Translations under genes and position numbers: made by a program
The notes under the pieces: model-generated
The model's database searches: none
Told to the model about the DNA's origin: nothing
The model's input: the letters and a program-made list of their open reading frames with translations, nothing else
Part shown: one piece after another, positions 18,588-27,498 of the stretch
Layout: each line of letters starts with the position of its first letter
Position numbering within the stretch: position 1 is the first letter of the stretch
Assembly: GCA_903789525.1 (NCBI GenBank)
Contig: CAIFER010000001.1
Span: 744,001-808,000 of the forward strand
Origin: an uncultured Aeriscardovia sp.
GTDB taxonomy: Bacteria > Actinomycetota > Actinomycetes > Actinomycetales > Bifidobacteriaceae
DNA: 64,000 nucleotides
Direction of reading: 5' to 3'

Positions 18588-19396
18588 CGATTGCCTTCCT
18601 GTTCTGAAGATGTCCTCGCTTCATCGTTGCCGGTTATAAACCAAACGAGCGCCGTGTAATCAGCTCCTTTGAAAGATTGGATCGCTCCTGGAGCGGGGAA
18701 GGTGTCGTTACCCTCCCACGTGCTCGTTTGCAGGTAGACGCTGTCGAGGCCGGCAAGCTGAGCACCACGGATATCGCTCGAAATCTCATTGCCGACCATC
18801 AGTGCGTGTGCAGGATTGACTCCGCTGTGCCGCAACGCATACGTGTAAAAGTATGGCGACGGCTTCTTCCATCCGACTTCCGAAGAGATGTAAATGTGAT
18901 CAAGAGCACGATCGAGTCCTGTCATTTCCAGCTCAGGGCGAGTGTAGAGGCTTTGCGCATTAGAGAGCAAGATCGGCGTAATATGCGCACGCTTGAGACG
19001 AGCAATCAGATCGAGTGCACCGTCGAAGAGGCCAAAGCGCCGTGTCGATGCCTTCCGAAACGTCCACGCCGCTTGTCGAATGAGATCAGAATTGAGTGCC
19101 GTTTGAACGCCTTTGCGCTGACACACGTACTGAAACACGGAGGCAAGATCCGTTTCAATCCAATCCGGAAATGCCTCGATACCCCGGCTGGCAATCGCAT
19201 CGCGATCACGGCGTTGGAGCACCTGCTCTTGCGTGCGAAAGACAGTCTTGAGTTCATGCGCCGACGTGTACGAGACACCGTGCTGGTCGAGAAAGACGCG
19301 CAGACCTTCCCACGTTCGATCGTCGTTTTCGTCATTGTTGATATCGATCAGCGTGCCATACAAATCAAAGAAAACCGTGGAATACCGCGCAGCCAT
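18584..19396 (-). CDS. HAD-superfamily hydrolase (HAD-IA, YjjG-like)
   Basis: This protein of about 270 residues is probably a phosphatase acting on nucleotides or small phosphosugars. Motif I is FFDLYGTLID near residue 8, motif II LLSNAQ, motif III the Lys in GWKKPSPYFY, and motif IV GNEISSDIRGA. A helical cap of about 100 residues lies between motifs I and II. The ATG at 19396, behind AGGGGAGAG, was chosen; the frame is open farther upstream, but that extension is not HAD-like. It is coupled to the downstream TraX-like gene by a four-base overlap. Substrate unknown. Confidence 0.85.
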   Translation of the reverse strand: MAARYSTVFFDLYGTLIDINNDENDDRTWEGLRVFLDQHGVSYTSAHELKTVFRTQEQVLQRRDRDAIASRGIEAFPDWIETDLASVFQYVCQRKGVQTALNSDLIRQAAWTFRKASTRRFGLFDGALDLIARLKRAHITPILLSNAQSLYTRPELEMTGLDRALDHIYISSEVGWKKPSPYFYTYALRHSGVNPAHALMVGNEISSDIRGAQLAGLDSVYLQTSTWEGNDTFPAPGAIQSFKGADYTALVWFITGNDEARTSSEQEGNR

Positions 19397-19469
19397 TGCT
19401 CTCCCCTGCCTCAGATCTCTTTGTTTCAGATCCACAAATCCCTTATCTGAAGGATCGCTTGCCTCCAAC

Positions 19470-19514
19470 AAAAAAGTCCTTCGCACGCCGCACTGAGACG
19501 GTCTGCGAAGGACT
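19470..19514 (-). terminator. Rho-independent terminator after the MalG-like gene
   Basis: AGTCCTTCGCA and TGCGAAGGACT form a perfect 11-bp stem with six T residues on the minus strand. It ends the sugar ABC operon 25 bases after its last stop codon. Confidence 0.92.
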
Positions 19515-19538
19515 CGCTTCACAGAGATAATTGAACGA

Positions 19539-20546
19539 TTATCCCTTGGTAGCTCCAGACATCGATTCCTGATAGAAGTGCTGCATGAACATGAACAGCA
19601 GCGCAATCGGGATGGAGACGCACACAGCACCTGCAGCGAAGCGTGCGTACCAATCCTGAATGTATTCCTTCTGGAGCATGGACCACAGGCCAAGGGCGAC
19701 CGTGAACGTATCCTGCGTCCGGCAAATCGTGCGTGCGAGCACGAAGTCGAGCCATGGGCTCAAGAACGCCGTAATGGCCTGGTACACAATCATCGGCCGG
19801 CAAATCGGGATGATGATGCGCGTGAAGACTTGCCACGTTGAGCATCCATCGAGGCGAGCAGCTTCATCGAGCGAAATCGGGATCGTATCCATGTATCCCT
19901 TCATCACGTAGAAGCCTGCACCGGCACCTGCCGAGTAAACGAGGATCAATGCGAAGATCGTCATTCCCGAGCTCGTCAGTCCCATTGCCTTCAGAATGAA
20001 GTACACAGCGACGACGGACATGATCGATGGGAACATGCCCAGAATGAGGACAACATTCATGAATGTCTTACGGAACCGGAAGCGCAGACGGGACATGCAG
20101 AATGCCACAGACAGAACGAAGAACACGGAGATGATGCACACAAAGCATGCGATGACCAGCGTATTCACGAACATACGTGGGAAGTTGAACACATCCGTGC
20201 GAGTAAACAGGAGACGATAGTTATCAAACGAGTACTTCGTTGGGAAGAACGTCGCCTGATACGGTTCCGGGTTTGCGTTGAAGCTCTCGAGGAACACCCA
20301 AACAATTGGCATGATCCAGATGATGCCGAGGATCGTCAACAGCAAATAGCTGAGAAAATCACGGAACTCGCGAGCGCCGTACCTGTTCTTCTTCGGAACA
20401 GCTCCGTACGACTTCTCACGTTTCTTTTCTTCTTCAGACTTGTAACCACCGCGTGCGGTTGCCATCATTGCGGCATCCACGGAATCAGCCGCAGATGTTT
20501 GAGCGTGATTCGACTCCGTCGCACGCGAATCCATTGCGTTACTCAC
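19539..20546 (-). CDS. Maltose-type ABC transporter permease (MalG-like)
   Basis: This 335-residue inner-membrane permease of the carbohydrate-uptake-1 family has about six transmembrane segments after an 80-residue polar N-terminus. The EAA loop EAARLDGCSTWQVFTRIIIP contacts the ATPase subunit. The GTG at 20546 is favoured: GAGGAGG lies 7 bases upstream and the codon overlaps the stop of the MalF-like gene (GTGA); the ATG at 20534 is the alternative. It closes the malE-malF-malG-like operon. No ATPase gene is present in the operon, so it probably uses a shared MsiK-type ATPase. The sugar is probably an alpha-glucoside, judging from the divergent GH13. Confidence 0.93.
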   Translation of the reverse strand: MSNAMDSRATESNHAQTSAADSVDAAMMATARGGYKSEEEKKREKSYGAVPKKNRYGAREFRDFLSYLLLTILGIIWIMPIVWVFLESFNANPEPYQATFFPTKYSFDNYRLLFTRTDVFNFPRMFVNTLVIACFVCIISVFFVLSVAFCMSRLRFRFRKTFMNVVLILGMFPSIMSVVAVYFILKAMGLTSSGMTIFALILVYSAGAGAGFYVMKGYMDTIPISLDEAARLDGCSTWQVFTRIIIPICRPMIVYQAITAFLSPWLDFVLARTICRTQDTFTVALGLWSMLQKEYIQDWYARFAAGAVCVSIPIALLFMFMQHFYQESMSGATKG

Positions 20547-22015
20547 CGGAATGCCTCCTCGTTCTGATATGAACCGCTGCTGTGGTACGTCAGCAGTGAA
20601 ACGACCGCGAGAACAATGAACGTGCAAATGCCGATGACTGCACCGAGGTTGTAGTTGCTGTTATCGACAGTCAACTTGTACAACCAGGTGATCAGCAAAT
20701 CGGTCTTGCCTGCTGTTGAACCGACCGGCGTTGGATCGCCACCAGAGAGCAGGTAGATCACGTTGAAGTTGTTCACGTTGCTAGCGAATGTGGTGATCAG
20801 ATATGGAGTGAGCACGAACATGATGTACGGCATCGTGACGTTGCAGAACTGCTGCCACCAATTCGCGCCGTCGATCTTGGCTGCTTCATACAGCTCGGAC
20901 GGAATGTTCTCCAAAATACCGGTGATCTGCATCATTGTGAATGGAATGCCGACCCACAGGTTGATGACGATGACCGTCACACGCGCCCACGTCGTATTGG
21001 TGAAGAACGGAAGCGGACCAGAAATCCAACCCCACGATTCGAGTAGACGGTTAATTGCGCCGTTCTGCTGCAGCATCTGGTTCATGACCAGCAGAGAGAC
21101 GAACTGTGGGACTGCAATTGACATGGAGAAAAGCCCACGCCAGAATGGCTTGCCCTTCGTCGTCTTGCGCTCAATGATCATGGACAAGAACATGCCCAGG
21201 AAGAAGTTGAGGAAGGTGGCGAAGAATGCCCAAACGAGCGTCCACACCAACACGTCCATGAAGATGTGGATGTTCACGTCGCCACTCATACGGCTGGAGA
21301 AGACCGTACCGAAGTTCGTCAAGCCTACCCAGTCGAACTTGGAAACGTGGTTGGAATCGTAGCTCGTGAATGCCATTGAGATCATGAAGACCAGTGGCAG
21401 AACCGTGAATGCGAAGATTCCCAAGATCGGCAAGAACATGAGGCTGACTTCTGCGCGCGAATCAGTCAGATCATACAGATCCTGACGGAAACCTGGCGCA
21501 TGACCACGCTCAGCCTTGAGAACTTGTGCCTTGTATGAGCTGCGCACCTCGAGTGCCCACAGCCACACGAAGACGAGGAGAATGACAATGGCACACACGC
21601 CATAGAGCAAGACAACTACAGATGGCGTGACTGTCCTGTAATGCCAGAAGCCCTCTGAGTCTTGGTACTTTGAACCTGGCTTCGCGCCGAGTTCAGGAAG
21701 CGCTTGAATAGCCGGGAAGCCAGCCGCAATGAAGTACCAGATACCCAGCACCTCAATGGCAAGCCACAGAATTCCCTTGACAATTTGCTTGCGTGCAAAA
21801 TTGCCAAGACCCCAAATCACAATAGAAAGTCGCGTAAAGACGTCGCCATGAGCCATGGCAGCACGGAACGAATATGGAGAAGGCGGAACGTAGTCCTTGG
21901 AAACCTTCTTGACCTTTCCATGCCGAGCACTCTTGGCTGCTGGCTTGACAGCTGCTGCAGACACGATGCGCCCTTTCTTTCGAAACTCATCCATTGGCTG
22001 TGCGCTAATGGACAC
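20543..22015 (-). CDS. Maltose-type ABC transporter permease (MalF-like)
   Basis: This 490-residue permease partners the MalG-like protein. Two N-terminal hydrophobic segments (about residues 65-110) and another near 150 precede the six-segment core, and EAAKIDGANWWQQFCNVTMP is the EAA loop near residue 395. The N-terminal 45 residues are basic and cytoplasmic. The start is uncertain: GTG at 22015 or ATG at 21994, neither with a strong ribosome site. It is separated from the malE-like gene by a hairpin that probably reduces its expression relative to the binding protein. Confidence 0.92.
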   Translation of the reverse strand: MSISAQPMDEFRKKGRIVSAAAVKPAAKSARHGKVKKVSKDYVPPSPYSFRAAMAHGDVFTRLSIVIWGLGNFARKQIVKGILWLAIEVLGIWYFIAAGFPAIQALPELGAKPGSKYQDSEGFWHYRTVTPSVVVLLYGVCAIVILLVFVWLWALEVRSSYKAQVLKAERGHAPGFRQDLYDLTDSRAEVSLMFLPILGIFAFTVLPLVFMISMAFTSYDSNHVSKFDWVGLTNFGTVFSSRMSGDVNIHIFMDVLVWTLVWAFFATFLNFFLGMFLSMIIERKTTKGKPFWRGLFSMSIAVPQFVSLLVMNQMLQQNGAINRLLESWGWISGPLPFFTNTTWARVTVIVINLWVGIPFTMMQITGILENIPSELYEAAKIDGANWWQQFCNVTMPYIMFVLTPYLITTFASNVNNFNVIYLLSGGDPTPVGSTAGKTDLLITWLYKLTVDNSNYNLGAVIGICTFIVLAVVSLLTYHSSGSYQNEEAFR

Positions 22016-22125
22016 CTACAAAAGATAAACCACTCTGTTGTACCAACGCTGGTAAACAGATCTCGTTTTAATTTCTATTTTATGGAATTTCCGGGTGCAA
22101 ATCACCTGTTCATTCCCGCAAAGGA

Positions 22126-22161
22126 GAGAAAAGGGCGACCCTCGTGAAGGCCGCCCTTTCT
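22126..22161 (-). terminator. Intra-operon hairpin between malE-like and malF-like genes
   Basis: GGGCGGCC and GGTCGCCC arms, flanked by GAGAAA/TTTCTC pairing, form a stable hairpin with a T-rich tail on the minus strand. It lies 50 bases after the malE-like stop and 111 bases before the malF-like start. Partial termination or 3'-end protection of malE mRNA is likely. Confidence 0.72.
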
Positions 22162-22211
22162 CTTTTCACTACTTACCATTCAGCAAGTAATCCACTGTGT
22201 ATGTACGCAAA

Positions 22212-23465
22212 TTACTTCTTGACAGCGCTGGACAGTCCCTTCGCGAAGCTGTTGAGCTGATTCTCAGCGTTTCCAGCGTTCACACCCTTAGCAGCAAGAG
22301 ACTTGCCAAAGGTCTGAACTGGAGTCCAGAAGTTGTTCATAGCAGCGATCGTTGGCTGAAGAATGGAGGTATTGGCAATCGTGTTTGCCTGAGCCTGTGC
22401 GCACGGATCAGCCTTGAGCTTTGGATCAGCAAGCAGAGACTTTGCAGATGGAATCACATCGCGCATCTCGTAGTGATCGAGCTGTGCACCCTTCGAACCG
22501 AGGAATGCAGCGAACTGAGAAGCAACCTTCGGATACTTGGAATTCGGGTTGTATGCAACAGCCTTGGAGCCAGAGAAGGACTTCAGCTGCTTTGCCTGGC
22601 CGCCGATATTAGCAGTCGGGAGCTGAGCAGCGGCGTAATTGTTGCCCAGAGCCTTCTTGACGTTAGCTGCATCCCATGAACCAGAGAAGAGAACGTCAAC
22701 TGCGCCGGTCTTCAGACCTGCGAGACCAGAACCGTTGGAATCCAAGACGAAGTTCTTGTTATTCACAACGTTGATCAGATACTTCGTGACATCGAGACCA
22801 GCCTTGCCACCGAAGTCAACACCAGCCTTGGCATCGTCACCCTTGGCGCCGAAGATCTGAGCTCCATTAGCAACGAAGAATGCTGGCAGATACCAAGAAT
22901 TGTCAAGCGGGAATGAAACCTTTGCCTTGCTCAGCATGGTATCGAAGGACTTTGCATCGGCAGCGCTGATCTTGGACTTGTTGTAGAACATGAACCACGT
23001 GTTGCCGTTGTAAGGAACGCCATACATATTGCCGTCCGATGCAGTGACGGACTGAATCATGCTGGCATCGTTATCTTCCTTCACCTGTGCTGCAGCAGAA
23101 GTGGAAAGCTGACCAATTGCATTTGCAGAAACCAAAGTGCCGAGCTGATCATTTGCAAACATGTACACATCAGCAGCTGCTGACGGATCAGTCTTCACCG
23201 TCTTGCTGGCATCAGACTCAGCAACCGGCTTATTCGTCCACTTGATCTTGTAATTCTTGTGAGCCTTGGCGAACTTGGACTCCTCTTTAGCAGTCCAGCC
23301 AGAGCTAATATCCTCAGATGGCGTCCACACAGTCAGCTTGATATGTATGATATTCTGAGTGCTATTTGAGCTTGCTGAGGAAGAAGCATTATTGCCGCAT
23401 GCTGCAACACCAACGAGCATGGTCGCCGATGCTACCAGAGCAACAGCCTTCTTAAAATTGATCAT
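22212..23465 (-). CDS. Maltose-type sugar-binding lipoprotein (MalE-like)
   Basis: This 417-residue extracellular solute-binding protein (family 1) delivers sugar to the MalF/MalG-like permeases. The signal peptide MINFKKAVALVASATMLVG is followed by lipobox VAAC and a Ser/Asn-rich linker, so it is a membrane-anchored lipoprotein. The mature part has the typical FMFYNKSKIS and FSGSWDAANVKKAL segments. The ATG at 23465 was chosen because GGGAGA lies just upstream and the signal peptide begins there; the open frame extends 33 codons farther. The promoter region holds two near-identical LacI-type operator candidates. Confidence 0.94.
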   Translation of the reverse strand: MINFKKAVALVASATMLVGVAACGNNASSSASSNSTQNIIHIKLTVWTPSEDISSGWTAKEESKFAKAHKNYKIKWTNKPVAESDASKTVKTDPSAAADVYMFANDQLGTLVSANAIGQLSTSAAAQVKEDNDASMIQSVTASDGNMYGVPYNGNTWFMFYNKSKISAADAKSFDTMLSKAKVSFPLDNSWYLPAFFVANGAQIFGAKGDDAKAGVDFGGKAGLDVTKYLINVVNNKNFVLDSNGSGLAGLKTGAVDVLFSGSWDAANVKKALGNNYAAAQLPTANIGGQAKQLKSFSGSKAVAYNPNSKYPKVASQFAAFLGSKGAQLDHYEMRDVIPSAKSLLADPKLKADPCAQAQANTIANTSILQPTIAAMNNFWTPVQTFGKSLAAKGVNAGNAENQLNSFAKGLSSAVKK

Positions 23466-23549
23466 CCTTGATCTCCCAACACCGCCTCGCAGCGGCATTT
23501 TCAACTCCATTATTTCTCGTCTCGCACAGGAGCGAAAAATGTTCCTAAC

Positions 23550-23568
23550 TGCGAACGTTTTCAATCAT
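23550..23568. promoter_or_regulatory. Candidate LacI-family operator O1 (malE side)
   Basis: TGCGAACGTTTTCAATCAT is identical at 16 of 19 positions to the site at 23671-23689. It sits next to the malE-like promoter (TTGTTT / TATGAT on the minus strand). The CG-centred dyad suits a LacI-type repressor such as MalR, but no regulator gene lies near. Confidence 0.5.
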
Positions 23569-23670
23569 AATCGTTTTTCTGATAAAAACAACAACCCTTT
23601 TGTTGACTTTTCTAGATTAAATCGGCACTATTCCGGGGATACTCACACGATTGCAATAATTGTGCACATA

Positions 23671-23689
23671 TGCGAACCGTTGCAATCAT
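23671..23689. promoter_or_regulatory. Candidate LacI-family operator O2 (GH13 side)
   Basis: TGCGAACCGTTGCAATCAT is the second copy, 121 bp from O1 in the same orientation and 35 bases before the GH13 start. Its core TGCGAACCGTTGCA is a near-perfect dyad. An additional partial element, TTGCAATAATTGTGCA, lies at 23651-23666. Confidence 0.52.
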
Positions 23690-23723
23690 TTTTGATCTTT
23701 TTCAACTCATAAGATAAGAAACC

Positions 23724-25394
23724 ATGAATAACACCATCATCACGACTCCGCGTTCAGGCGCGCTGGCACATCACGCATCGTGGCTTTCAGATGCGGTTTT
23801 CTATGAAATTTACCCACAGAGTTTTGCTGACTCAAACAATGACGGGATCGGCGATATTCCTGGCATTATCAGCAAGCTCGATTACATCAAACAGCTGGGA
23901 TGCACTGCGCTGTGGATCAATCCGTGCTTCCAGTCCCCATTCCGCGATGCCGGATACGACGTCAGCGACTACACGAAAGTTGCTCCACGATATGGCACCA
24001 ACGATGATCTCATCCGCCTCTTCCACGTCGCGCACGAGAAAGGTATCCACGTCCTCCTCGATCTCGTCCCCGGCCACACAAGCTTTGAGCACCCGTGGTT
24101 CCAAGCAAGTTCACAGGAAAATCCTGCTGATCGCGGCGCATATTCCGATCGCTACATTTGGACAGATTCCGCCTTCGAACAAGGCGATGGCATGCCGTTT
24201 ATTTCTGGCATGACCGATCGCGATGGAGCATTTATCGTCAACTTCTTTGCTTCACAGCCGGCTCTCAACTACGGTTACCTGACTCGTCGGCGCCCATGGC
24301 AGCAGTCGATTGACTCACCGGCCGCAGCAAGTACGCGAAAAGCGATGCAAGACGTCATCCGCTTCTGGCTCAGCCGCGGATGCGATGGATTCCGCGTCGA
24401 TATGGCCGATTCACTCGTCAAAAATGATGACGATGACAAGAGTGCCACCATCGAAACATGGCGTCGCATTCTCACGCCGATCAAGACGGAATTCCCTCAG
24501 GCCGCATTTGTTTCTGAATGGAGCAAGCCATGGCAGTCGCTCAACGCCGGTTTCGATATGGACTTTTACTTGGATTGGTCGGGTGAGAGGCCGAACGGAT
24601 ACAACATGCTCGCTCGCTACACACCCGATAACCTCGGGCATACTGACGATCGCAGCTACTTCGCCGCCGCATCTGGATCTGACCCGATGGGCTTCCTCAA
24701 CGATTACCTTCCGCTGTACAAGCGCACGCATCAGCTGGGATCATGGTGCTTCATCACATGCAATCACGATACCCCGCGTCTCGCGCCGCGCCTCACGACT
24801 CGTGAGATCACCATCGCCGATACGCTCTTCCTGACGATGCCAGGTGTGCCCTACATCTATTACGGCGACGAAATTGGAATGCGATACCGCAAGCTTCCAA
24901 CAGTCGAAGGCGGCTACGCTCGCACGGGAAGCCGAACGCCAATGCAGTGGGATTCCGCGAAGCCAAACGCCGGTTTCTCGACTGCGGATCCAGACAAGCT
25001 GTACCTGACAGTCGATCCTGCTCCTGACGCGCCGAGCGTGGCTGCACAAGAAAAGGATCCGCACTCGTTGCTGTCGTTTATTCGCTCGCTGATAGCTCTG
25101 CGGCACGCGCATCCGGCACTGAAATCTGACGCCGCATTTTCAGTTCTGTTTGCACGCTCAGGAAGTAGACCACTTGTCTACGCCCGCCAAGCACGCGACG
25201 GGAAGCGTGATGAAAAGATCGTAATCGCACTCAATCCGGGACTGTCGACTGAGCACATCGCACTTCCAGCCTCCGAATCTGCAGCTCAGACGCTCCTTAC
25301 CGTTGGATCTGCATCTGCTGCCGTCGATTCAGAAGCGCAGTTGCTCGAACTTCTGCTTGAGCCGCAGAGTGCTGTGATTACTCAGATCAAGTAG
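23724..25394 (+). CDS. GH13 alpha-glucosidase / alpha-amylase family enzyme
   Basis: This 556-residue cytoplasmic glycoside hydrolase cleaves alpha-glucosidic bonds. The (beta/alpha)8 barrel motifs are visible: the start of the barrel with YEIYPQSFADSNNDGIGD, then GFRVDMADS (nucleophile Asp, near residue 221), FVSEWS (acid-base Glu, near 267) and CNHDTPR (third Asp). There is no signal peptide. It is divergent from the malE-like gene and probably co-regulated, so it may hydrolyse the imported oligosaccharide. Exact specificity (maltose, isomaltose, sucrose or a transglycosidase activity) cannot be fixed from sequence. The ATG at 23724 follows an AAGAAA-type weak ribosome site. Confidence 0.92.
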   Translation: MNNTIITTPRSGALAHHASWLSDAVFYEIYPQSFADSNNDGIGDIPGIISKLDYIKQLGCTALWINPCFQSPFRDAGYDVSDYTKVAPRYGTNDDLIRLFHVAHEKGIHVLLDLVPGHTSFEHPWFQASSQENPADRGAYSDRYIWTDSAFEQGDGMPFISGMTDRDGAFIVNFFASQPALNYGYLTRRRPWQQSIDSPAAASTRKAMQDVIRFWLSRGCDGFRVDMADSLVKNDDDDKSATIETWRRILTPIKTEFPQAAFVSEWSKPWQSLNAGFDMDFYLDWSGERPNGYNMLARYTPDNLGHTDDRSYFAAASGSDPMGFLNDYLPLYKRTHQLGSWCFITCNHDTPRLAPRLTTREITIADTLFLTMPGVPYIYYGDEIGMRYRKLPTVEGGYARTGSRTPMQWDSAKPNAGFSTADPDKLYLTVDPAPDAPSVAAQEKDPHSLLSFIRSLIALRHAHPALKSDAAFSVLFARSGSRPLVYARQARDGKRDEKIVIALNPGLSTEHIALPASESAAQTLLTVGSASAAVDSEAQLLELLLEPQSAVITQIK

Positions 25395-25464
25395 AAACAG
25401 AAAGTAAACGGTAAGAAACAATCACAATTGAGAAGTGTGATCGAGTGGAAAGCCGTGTGGGCGA

Positions 25465-27276
25465 TTAGCGCATGACTTTCTGCTCGATCACCGCCTTCGG
25501 GAACCGACCATCGAGCTGCATCAACTTGCTGAGGGTCACAAATTTATATCCCTGCGATTTGAGCTGCGAAATAATCTGCGGAAGAGCCTGAACGTCTTGC
25601 GTGCGGTCTCCCCCACCATCGTGCATCAAAATCACTGAACCGTTGTGAACGTTTCTCATCACGGTTGAGACAATAGCGTCTGAACCCGGGAAAGCCCAAT
25701 CGCGCGTATCAATATCCCACAGTGCCGCACTGCTCGTGTACGTATGGATCGCCTCCCATACCTTCTTTGAATACGAGCCGTATGGCATGCGGATCATGGC
25801 ATTGGGTGCAGGACGACCCACATTATGAGCAACCTGATTTTCTGCATTGAGGACTTCCGAGCGCACCTCATCAGTATTGGACTGGATGCGCACCAGATCC
25901 GGATGATTCCACGTATGCGAAGCAAGCTCATTGCCCTCGTGAAGGAGCTTCTTCTCCAGCTCAGCATTCGTCTTTGCTCGTGAGCCGATGTTGAAGAATG
26001 TTGCGTGAACCTTGTTATCCTTCAAAATCTTGAGATATTGCTCCGTGAACTTCGGGCTTGGACCGTCATCAAACGTGAGCGCAACGTACTTGCCATTACC
26101 TTGTGGACGCGGAGACAGCGAGTCGACCTCTGTATCAACCGGCTTTTTCACAATACCAAGATCGACAACGCGGTGAGACGTCTTGCCAACGAGCCGTTCG
26201 CGATACCCTGCTTTGCCCTGCACTTTGACAAACTGAATTACTCCACCTGGCGTAAATTTCAGTCCGGGCTCAACTGGGATGCGCGTGACCGTATGTGCCT
26301 CTGTGATATCGCCACCAGCAGTAACCGTGAGTGTGTCACCATCGTGCAAATACGTGTGTGGAGACTGAGCAGCGGAGAGCGGATTCCCGTTGTACAGCAC
26401 CTGCGGCGCAGAACCACCGTGCGCCCGAATGACAGATCCGTCGACGGCAAGAAGGTTGCCTGCAGGAGCGCCAAAATACCGGTGTTCTTTTACGAACGAT
26501 GCCACATCTGTGTTGACACGCGTCACATACGAGCGACCGCCAACTTTGATGTCGATATGGCGAACGTGATTCGCCCAGAACCACGCTCCAAAGATGACAA
26601 GAATAATGACGATGATAGCGGCAATAACGCGCCACACATATTTTTGACCCAGACTCGTCGTATCAACCTCTGCGTAATAGTCATTCGACCCAAACGACCC
26701 GGCAACCGAGCGTGATGACCTGATCGATCGACGTGGATTCCCTGTTCCTGTGCTCTCGGAAGCTTCTCGAGTTTCTGGAGTTTCTGGAGCTTCAGTGTGC
26801 GCCTCTGCCTCAACTCTCCGTGGCTGACGCTCTCTACGCTCAGATTGATCCGATTGCTCTTGTTGATACTGATATCGCTGCTTTTGCTCAGCCGTTTCAT
26901 GCGCCTGTTCTTGAGCAGCTTGTTCTTGCGCCGCATTGTCGCTGAATTGCGAAAGTGATTCAACTGATTCGGCTCCGCCGGATACTGGAGACCGACCAGA
27001 AGTGACAGCGGACATAGAAGTGGACCGCGATGTTACAGGCTTCTGTGGATGCGATGCACTCGCCGACGAAGAAGAGGATGGAGATGATGCAGGTGAGGAA
27101 GATGGCTGAGAAGCGTGCTGCTGATCTTGCCGATACTCACGATCACGCTCAGCCTTTTGAGCTGCATCTTGTGACGCCTTCATGTATGCCTGAAGGTCTG
27201 CTGTTGACGGTTTTCGTGCCGCAATCGCTTTCGGTTGCTGACGACTCCCGCGTGTGTTGCGCCGCCGCGAACTCAC
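25465..27276 (-). CDS. Membrane-anchored polysaccharide deacetylase (NodB domain)
   Basis: This 603-residue protein probably deacetylates peptidoglycan or another surface N-acetyl polysaccharide. Residues 1-210 are a cytoplasmic, very Gln/Ser/Glu-rich disordered region; a transmembrane segment at about 215-235 precedes an extracellular linker domain and a C-terminal NodB fold. Catalytic motifs are TFDDGP, HTWNHPDL (metal His pair), RMPYGSYS, DTRDWAFPG and LMHDGG. The GTG at 27276 is favoured because GGGAGG lies 6 bases upstream. The long Q-rich cytoplasmic region is unusual for the family and may recruit division or wall-synthesis partners. Divergent from the aldo/keto reductase. Confidence 0.9.
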   Translation of the reverse strand: MSSRRRNTRGSRQQPKAIAARKPSTADLQAYMKASQDAAQKAERDREYRQDQQHASQPSSSPASSPSSSSSASASHPQKPVTSRSTSMSAVTSGRSPVSGGAESVESLSQFSDNAAQEQAAQEQAHETAEQKQRYQYQQEQSDQSERRERQPRRVEAEAHTEAPETPETREASESTGTGNPRRSIRSSRSVAGSFGSNDYYAEVDTTSLGQKYVWRVIAAIIVIILVIFGAWFWANHVRHIDIKVGGRSYVTRVNTDVASFVKEHRYFGAPAGNLLAVDGSVIRAHGGSAPQVLYNGNPLSAAQSPHTYLHDGDTLTVTAGGDITEAHTVTRIPVEPGLKFTPGGVIQFVKVQGKAGYRERLVGKTSHRVVDLGIVKKPVDTEVDSLSPRPQGNGKYVALTFDDGPSPKFTEQYLKILKDNKVHATFFNIGSRAKTNAELEKKLLHEGNELASHTWNHPDLVRIQSNTDEVRSEVLNAENQVAHNVGRPAPNAMIRMPYGSYSKKVWEAIHTYTSSAALWDIDTRDWAFPGSDAIVSTVMRNVHNGSVILMHDGGGDRTQDVQALPQIISQLKSQGYKFVTLSKLMQLDGRFPKAVIEQKVMR

Positions 27277-27498
27277 AGTATGCCTCCCGCATCGCCCTGA
27301 ACGGAAATAAAGTCATGAAACGTGATCGCGTATTCGATCAATCTCATAGCTATCCTATCCCAGACGGTAGCTCCTTCCGAGCAGTGAGCCGAGAAGACCG
27401 AAATACCGAAAAACGTTGAAATAATGCGGTTTCTATCAGTCCGTTTTGTGCCTTCACCTGTGTTTCCTAAGATGAAGGAGGCCGCTCAAGGAGGAATC

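Noticed and set aside
26740-26960. Plus-strand ORF inside the NodB gene with Leu-rich stretches
   Set aside because: It is a shadow of the Q/E-rich coding region of the deacetylase on the other strand.
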